Part shown: one piece after another, positions 5,999 through 9,299 of the stretch
Layout of the letters: each line of letters starts with the position of its first letter
Position numbering within the stretch: position 1 is the first letter of the stretch
Origin: Ancrocorticia sp039812645
Lineage (GTDB): Bacteria > Actinomycetota > Actinomycetes > Actinomycetales > Actinomycetaceae
Direction: 5' to 3'
DNA length: 9,299 bases
Assembly (NCBI GenBank): GCA_039812645.1
Contig: JBDIAV010000108.1
Location: 1 to 9,299 of the forward strand
Notes under the pieces: model-generated
The model's input: only the letters and a program-made list of their open reading frames with translations
Told to the model about the DNA's origin: nothing
Database searches by the model: none
Made by a program: the position numbers and the translations under genes

Positions 5999-6950
5999 AG
6001 TTGGCGCGATTAGCCAGTTCGTGTGCAGCTGCCATGTAGGCAATTGCGCCGCTCGAGCGAGGGGCATAAGTAATAACTGTCTCACCGTAGGACGGCGATT
6101 CTGCGATACGGACCGAGCGAGGAATCTCTGTTTCAAGAGTCTGCTTGGGGAAGTAGTCACGCACATTCTCGGCAACCTCGCCGCTGAGATTTGTACTCTT
6201 GGCAAACATCGTGAGCAGAATTGTGCTGATCTCCAGACTCGGATTGGCCGTAGACCGAGCACCCTCAATCGTTCTCAGGAGCTGAGTTAAACCCTCGAGC
6301 GCATAGTATTCGGCCTGTACCGGGATAAGGACTTCATGCGCGGCAATAAGGGCATTGATCGGCAGAAGAGACATGCTCGGAGGGCAGTCAATGAGGACGT
6401 AGTCCATCCGCGTGCCATGTTCTTCCAGTGCGTCCAAGCACTCGTTCAGGACGTCTCGGAGCCGGGTACGGCGGTCCACTTCATCAGCAAGTTCAACATC
6501 AATAAGGGCCAAGTCGATGTTCGAAGGCGCCACATAAAGATTGGGGAGCTTCTCGGTTGGCCGCAGAATTGAAAGAAGTGACTGCCTCTTGAGTAGAACA
6601 TCGTAGAGAGAGGGGAGGCCTTCGCGTTCGTGTACCCCGAGTGCGGTCGACGCATTACCCTGTGGATCGTCATCAACAACAAGTACGCGTAATCCGCCCT
6701 TCGCCAGGGCGGCTGCAAGATTAACAGCCGATGTCGTCTTTCCGACTCCACCCTTCTGGTTTGCGACGGCAATAATTCGCGTCCGAGACGGCTTCTTAAA
6801 CTCGCCATCCCCTATAGCAGCTAGACGCTTCATATCCTCAGCTAGGGCCGCTGCCAGTGGCGAGCCTTCATCGGCAAATCGGTCCCAGTCACTAGTGCGA
6901 GTTGATCCCGCTTCGTTACCGGGCCGTACCATCTTCCTTGGATCGCTCAT
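5997..6950 (-). CDS. parA: Chromosome partitioning ATPase ParA (Soj type)
   Basis: ParA, 317 residues, is a deviant Walker ATPase that binds the nucleoid as an ATP dimer and is released by ParB, moving origin regions. The deviant Walker A is KGGVGKTT at 66-73 with signature K66 and catalytic K71. The A' region is VVDDDPQGNAST (91-102) and Walker B is VLIDCPP (185-191). LIPVQAEYYALEGLTQLL (208-225) and the basic DNA-facing C-terminal region are typical of chromosomal ParA. About 57 residues precede the conserved core, an extension common in actinobacterial ParA; ATG 6950 is supported by AAAGGG 4 bases upstream and GGAG 10 bases upstream, though Met7 is an alternative. It is the first gene of a leftward unit with parB. 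In many actinobacteria rsmG lies directly upstream; here the upstream side is non-coding and full of parS. Confidence 0.97.
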   Translation of the reverse strand: MSDPRKMVRPGNEAGSTRTSDWDRFADEGSPLAAALAEDMKRLAAIGDGEFKKPSRTRIIAVANQKGGVGKTTSAVNLAAALAKGGLRVLVVDDDPQGNASTALGVHEREGLPSLYDVLLKRQSLLSILRPTEKLPNLYVAPSNIDLALIDVELADEVDRRTRLRDVLNECLDALEEHGTRMDYVLIDCPPSMSLLPINALIAAHEVLIPVQAEYYALEGLTQLLRTIEGARSTANPSLEISTILLTMFAKSTNLSGEVAENVRDYFPKQTLETEIPRSVRIAESPSYGETVITYAPRSSGAIAYMAAAHELANRAN

Positions 6951-6976
6951 GTCGCCCTTTCTCCATGTCCTCCACT

Positions 6977-6982
6977 AGTGTA
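6977..6982 (-). promoter_or_regulatory. Possible parA -10 box
   Basis: On the minus strand TACACT (6982-6977) fits the TAnnnT actinobacterial -10 pattern and would place the transcript start about 20 bases before the parA ATG. No convincing -35 is seen. It overlaps the 8-bp palindrome CACTAGTG (6973-6980). The nearest parS is about 85 bp upstream, so ParB spreading could affect this promoter. Confidence 0.3.
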
Positions 6983-7021
6983 CCTATCCGCTCCGACACC
7001 AGGGCGGAGGGCACGGCCTGA

Positions 7022-7030
7022 TGTGGACAA
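7022..7030 (-). promoter_or_regulatory. DnaA-box-like 9-mer upstream of parA
   Basis: The minus strand reads TTGTCCACA, the form preferred as a DnaA box in GC-rich actinobacteria such as Streptomyces. It lies about 40 bp upstream of the possible parA -10 and 38 bp from the first parS. A relaxed copy, TTGTCCATA, is at 8466-8474. Two scattered boxes do not make an origin. DnaA control of parAB transcription is a conceivable inference. Confidence 0.4.
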
Positions 7031-7061
7031 GTGATGGGACTTGCTGCTGAATTGGCGGGCT

Positions 7062-7089
7062 CAGGCATGTTTCACGTGAAACATGCCTG
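7062..7089. promoter_or_regulatory. parS: parS site 1 within a 28-bp perfect palindrome
   Basis: The perfect 16-bp core TGTTTCACGTGAAACA occupies 7068-7083. Six further base pairs on each side (CAGGCA left, TGCCTG right) are also self-complementary, giving a 28-bp palindrome. It is the site nearest parA. Confidence 0.97.
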
Positions 7090-7169
7090 TCTCCCATGGC
7101 ACGAAGAGCCGTTATGTTGTTTACGAATTTGGGCCATTCAGCTCTAATCGCTCTCGCTTCAATGGGAAG

Positions 7170-7187
7170 CAACCCAACTTTGGGTTG
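7170..7187. repeat. 8-bp inverted repeat
   Basis: CAACCCAA (7170-7177) and TTGGGTTG (7180-7187) are separated by 2 bases. No T-run follows on either strand. It lies between parS sites 1 and 2; purpose unknown. Confidence 0.7.
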
Positions 7188-7231
7188 AAACTAGTTATCA
7201 CACGCCGACATGAATCCTTCACTCATGGGAC

Positions 7232-7340
7232 ATAGCAGCACGTTCCGCTTTCACTGTTTTCACACATGGAGCTGCGCGAAAGGTCGGCGCAATGCCCGAA
7301 TCCCGTATAGCAGCACGTTCCGCTTTTACTCTTTTCACAC
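7232..7340. repeat. Pair of 34-bp direct repeats, 75-bp period
   Basis: Copies at 7232-7265 and 7307-7340 begin ATAGCAGCACGTTCCGCTTT and end TTTTCACAC, and differ at only two of 34 positions. The 41 bases between them are unrelated. The period is divisible by three, but both differences would change amino acids and no gene is supported, so a DNA-level repeat is likelier. A weak relative of the first part occurs near 7609. Confidence 0.85.
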
Positions 7341-7395
7341 CCTTACACGCACCAGCATCTCCAGGACTTCCGAAAAGAACCACTCTCTGGTTCCA

Positions 7396-7411
7396 TGTTT
7401 CACGTGAAACA
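7396..7411. promoter_or_regulatory. parS: parS site 2 (perfect core)
   Basis: Exact TGTTTCACGTGAAACA. One extra pair (A7395, T7412) makes an 18-bp palindrome. It lies 328 bp from site 1. Confidence 0.97.
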
Positions 7412-7682
7412 TCATCAACTATTGACTGGACTATACAGCGGAGGCGCTCAAGCTAAGCTACCAACGTTCCGACACAAGGACATTTGCAGTGATCCTACAC
7501 GCTCTCGTCATTTGGCACCTTTAGCGAGCTACCCAGCGTTTTTGTCGCGTCACGTCAAGCACTTTCTGTGAGCATTCAAGCCGCATGGCGACACGGTACA
7601 TAGCAGAGCACGTAGTCACTCCACCAGTTATTAGCAACGAATTTCCCAACTGCACTCCACATAAGCAGAGAAAACTTTCCAA

Positions 7683-7698
7683 TGTTTCACGTGAAACA
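7683..7698. promoter_or_regulatory. parS: parS site 3 (perfect core)
   Basis: Exact TGTTTCACGTGAAACA, 18-bp palindrome with A7682 and T7699. It is 57 bp from site 4, the closest pair in the island. Confidence 0.97.
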
Positions 7699-7735
7699 TC
7701 TCGTGACGAGACACTAGATAGCACAACGATTGGTT

Positions 7736-7759
7736 CGAGTGTTTCACGTGAAACACTCG
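7736..7759. promoter_or_regulatory. parS: parS site 4 within a 24-bp perfect palindrome
   Basis: Perfect core at 7740-7755, flanked by CGAG on the left and CTCG on the right, extending the symmetry by four pairs on each side. The flanks differ from those of sites 1 and 5. Confidence 0.97.
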
Positions 7760-7794
7760 GGTACTCATGGCCAAAGAGCGACTAGTCTCCAGTA

Positions 7795-7834
7795 AACGAT
7801 GCACCTCTCTGTCCCAGAGAAAGTCACCATCGTT
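7795..7834. repeat. Nested stem-loop
   Basis: An outer 7-bp stem, AACGATG (7795-7801) with CATCGTT (7828-7834), encloses a 6-bp stem, TCTCTG (7806-7811) with CAGAGA (7815-7820) and loop TCC. No adjoining gene explains it. Confidence 0.55.
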
Positions 7835-7860
7835 CCCGAAGTGAACGAATTGCGTCCGAC

Positions 7861-7889
7861 GGACTGCTAAATTTACGACTTAGTAGTCC
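7861..7889. repeat. 10-bp stem-loop with one mismatch
   Basis: GGACTGCTAA (7861-7870) faces TTAGTAGTCC (7880-7889) with a 9-base loop; the single mismatch would be a G-U pair in rightward RNA. It lies 26 bp after the nested stem-loop at 7795-7834. Confidence 0.55.
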
Positions 7890-8226
7890 TCCTCATGGGT
7901 TACATAAGTCTGTCGTGGCAGTTTAAAGGGACAATTGCACCACTGCCACTGCGCCAAATGAGGTGCCCGGCGCACCGAGATAAGTCGCTCGAGACAGTCC
8001 TCGGAAAGACATATTCACCTCATCGTTTCACAATAACGGTAGACAGGCACGCCCTCGGGACCTCTTTACGCCCCTCTGTCTGTACTCGGGGAACCTTTAC
8101 CACAGGTTGTTTGACGTACAACAAACACTCCCTTCCAGAAGCTACTGTGACGGCAAATATCTTGACCTGCCAAGATCTCAGTGAAGAGTGTGAGACCGCG
8201 GCCAAAGTGATGGGTTTGATCCCTTA

Positions 8227-8266
8227 TCGGTGGTAGGTAAGTCCACAGTCAGAACCCCACCACCGA
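8227..8266. repeat. 8-bp inverted repeat with 24-base spacer
   Basis: TCGGTGGT (8227-8234) and ACCACCGA (8259-8266) are perfectly complementary. The spacer contains GTCCACA, which resembles part of a DnaA box. Confidence 0.5.
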
Positions 8267-8392
8267 CCGCTTCGGTTACGCACAGTCACTCTGGGTTAGG
8301 GCGAAAGTCTACGAAGCCCGACGCCAGACCAAACCCCAGGTATCCTGCCTCCCTCACCAACTCGACAGCACCTGACAAAAGAGGATGCAAAG

Positions 8393-8426
8393 AGCAGCGG
8401 ATGTTTCACGTGAAACATCCGCTGCT
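8393..8426. promoter_or_regulatory. parS: parS site 5 within a 34-bp perfect palindrome
   Basis: Perfect core at 8402-8417, flanked by AGCAGCGGA on the left and TCCGCTGCT on the right. Nine extra complementary pairs on each side make this the longest palindrome of the window. The GC-rich arms resemble a terminator stem, but no T-run follows. Confidence 0.97.
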
Positions 8427-8465
8427 GCGTACTGGGAGAGTGTAGCGACGCCGAGACATTGACGA

Positions 8466-8479
8466 TTGTCCATAGACAA
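8466..8479. repeat. Short hairpin containing a near DnaA box
   Basis: TTGTC (8466-8470) and GACAA (8475-8479) close a CATA loop; TTGTCCATA (8466-8474) is one base from TTGTCCACA. It lies inside a wider 7-bp inverted repeat, GTACTGG (8429-8435) with CCAGTAC (8515-8521). Confidence 0.35.
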
Positions 8480-8709
8480 CTCGCAGATCCACGTGCCTCC
8501 ATGCCATTTCCCAACCAGTACTTCAGTTCCTACGTAAAGTTGCCATCAATTGGATCAAGAACTTGGCCGGTTCACGCGTACGTAAATATCTATTTAACCA
8601 AGTGACTTATATGCTTCCGAAATCCATTGAAGTCTCACCACGGGCGGACACATTCTCGTCATGACGTCATACCAAACCTGGAAAAAGGGGATCCCCGAAG
8701 ACCAATAGT

Positions 8710-8725
8710 TAGTCCACGTGAAACA
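8710..8725. promoter_or_regulatory. Degenerate parS site
   Basis: TAGTCCACGTGAAACA keeps the whole right half (CACGTGAAACA) but three bases of the left half are changed. It sits 308 bp from site 5, in line with the other spacings, and may be a decayed or half-strength site. Confidence 0.55.
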
Positions 8726-8795
8726 TCAATGTCCAACGTTCTCATTCCGGATCGGAAAGCGATCGGCGCCCCCGGCCGCCCCACCTGTTAGTAGG

Positions 8796-8849
8796 CCTGT
8801 CTGCTGAGCAAAGTCCTCCCTCTAAGAATAGGAGAGGCTCAGAGGCAGG
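8796..8849. repeat. Imperfect long stem-loop
   Basis: CTGAGC (8804-8809) pairs with GCTCAG (8837-8842); outside, CCTG (8796-8799) faces CAGG (8846-8849), and inside CTCT (8820-8823) faces AGAG (8833-8836). The right part is a purine-rich strand from about 8824 to 8870. Confidence 0.4.
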
Positions 8850-8875
8850 GAGAAGCGTAGAGGCAAGATCATTGA

Positions 8876-8891
8876 CGTTTCACGTGAAACA
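8876..8891. promoter_or_regulatory. parS: parS site 6 (one mismatch)
   Basis: CGTTTCACGTGAAACA differs from the perfect site only at the first base. The central 14 bp are fully palindromic, so strong ParB binding is expected. Confidence 0.9.
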
Positions 8892-9184
8892 TCACCGGAT
8901 CCTACAACTCCACCTACTCTGGTACGACCATCCGCGCGAGCGGTCTGACAGCAGACTACGGAGCTGCCAGGTCCACAGTGGAGGCCATGTATCTCATACG
9001 TCTCTTCCTCCCAGGGAAGAACCTCGTAAAGCAATCAAATCGCTCAACCAATAAACGCGTGCGGAAACAAGACGAGGAGGCCTCAATAAGTGGCAACCGA
9101 TAGCCTCCAGTGCACCCCAAACTCGTTGGGCTTCGTCAATCAACAACCACCTTCATAATCGAGACACAGTCAGAAGAGAAAATC

Positions 9185-9200
9185 CGTTTCACGTGAAACG
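9185..9200. promoter_or_regulatory. parS: parS site 7 (two symmetric outer mismatches)
   Basis: CGTTTCACGTGAAACG keeps the 14-bp core; both outermost bases are changed in a matching way, so the 16-mer stays a perfect palindrome. It is 309 bp from site 6 and is the last site before the right edge. Confidence 0.85.
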
Positions 9201-9299
9201 TGGCGTCACAAGAGGAGAAACACTCGAAGCCGCGAGATCAGAAATACTCAAAGCTGATTTACCCCTGAACCAGACCTCGGTATCCGCATGAAAGATGTG

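Larger units (their letters stand above)
6951..9299. other. Gene-free parS-rich region (centromere island)
   Basis: No open frame here combines a ribosome-binding site, sensible codon use and recognisable motifs on either strand, and rsmG is absent. The stretch looks less GC-rich than the flanking genes and includes an AT-rich patch at about 8580-8620. It contains five perfect parS, two near-perfect ones and one degenerate copy, spaced 57-662 bp apart, together with direct repeats and stem-loops listed separately. The region runs off the right edge, so its true length is unknown. Its likely role is ParB loading and origin segregation. Confidence 0.8.

Noticed and set aside
7210..7407. Open frame of 65 codons covering the 34-bp repeats
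   Set aside because: No ribosome-binding site, it ends inside a parS site, and both differences between the repeat copies change residues, so nothing shows protein selection.
7732..7740. GGTTCGAGT resembling a tRNA T-loop
   Set aside because: The flanks do not form a T-stem and no anticodon or acceptor arms can be drawn; the bases belong to the extended parS palindrome.
7895..8236. Open frame of 113 codons on the + strand in the parS island
   Set aside because: No ribosome-binding site before its ATG, no recognisable domain, irregular codon use and many residues typical of random translation. It overlaps an inverted repeat.
7521..9054. Several short frames whose peptides contain VSRET or FHVKH
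   Set aside because: These peptides are simply parS read in two frames; the shared words come from the DNA site, not from related genes.
7068..9200. CRISPR array suggested by repeated palindromic units
   Set aside because: The units are 16-bp parS sites at irregular spacings of 57-662 bp, not regular repeats with spacers, and no cas gene is present.
9189..9299. Minus-strand frame open from the right edge to TGA at 9191-9189 (36 codons)
   Set aside because: It could be the end of a gene, but it does not resemble an RsmG C-terminus, ends inside parS site 7, and is too short to judge.
9288..9299. ATG near the right edge as a possible gene start
   Set aside because: No ribosome-binding site lies upstream and only four codons are visible.
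6951..9299. Could this stretch be oriC?
   Set aside because: Only one perfect and one near DnaA box were found, and no dnaA or dnaN is present; the repeated motif is parS.

Overview
The window looks like an actinobacterial chromosome near the replication origin, most likely Actinomycetaceae (Actinomyces/Schaalia type). The reasons are a moderately GC-rich coding style, a chromosomal parA-parB pair, many copies of the parS centromere TGTTTCACGTGAAACA, and a thioredoxin tail nearby, as in the trx/parAB/rsmG neighbourhood of many actinobacteria. The genus is an inference.

Left part (1-3776), rightward genes. The window opens in the last 29 codons of a probable thioredoxin. A 287-bp intergenic stretch follows with a short tandem repeat and a leader rich in inverted repeats. 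Then come a PLP-dependent fold-type I aminotransferase, 64 bp later a D-alanine--D-alanine ligase (ddl), and a secreted lipoprotein of unknown function. A strong intrinsic terminator closes this block. The aminotransferase-ddl pair suggests a link to amino acid supply for peptidoglycan.

Middle part (3851-6950), leftward genes. parA and parB are translationally coupled, and a class I SAM methyltransferase lies 29 bp downstream of parB. ParA and ParB are complete by motif. ParB is long because an acidic, Ser/Thr/Ala-rich linker of about 135 residues separates the ParA-contact motif from the CTP-binding domain.

Right part (6951-9299). At least 2.35 kb holds no gene I can support. It carries five perfect parS sites, one site with a single mismatch, one with two symmetric mismatches and one degenerate copy. 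Three perfect sites sit inside longer perfect palindromes (28, 24 and 34 bp) whose arms differ between sites. There is also a pair of 34-bp direct repeats, several other stem-loops and one perfect DnaA-box-like 9-mer close to parA. rsmG, which commonly precedes parA in actinobacteria, is not in the window. The region is best read as a dedicated centromere island: ParB loads on it, spreads as a CTP clamp, and ParA moves the complex during origin segregation.

The most unusual features are this parS island with its extended palindromes, the long ParB linker, and the hairpin leader before the aminotransferase-ddl pair.
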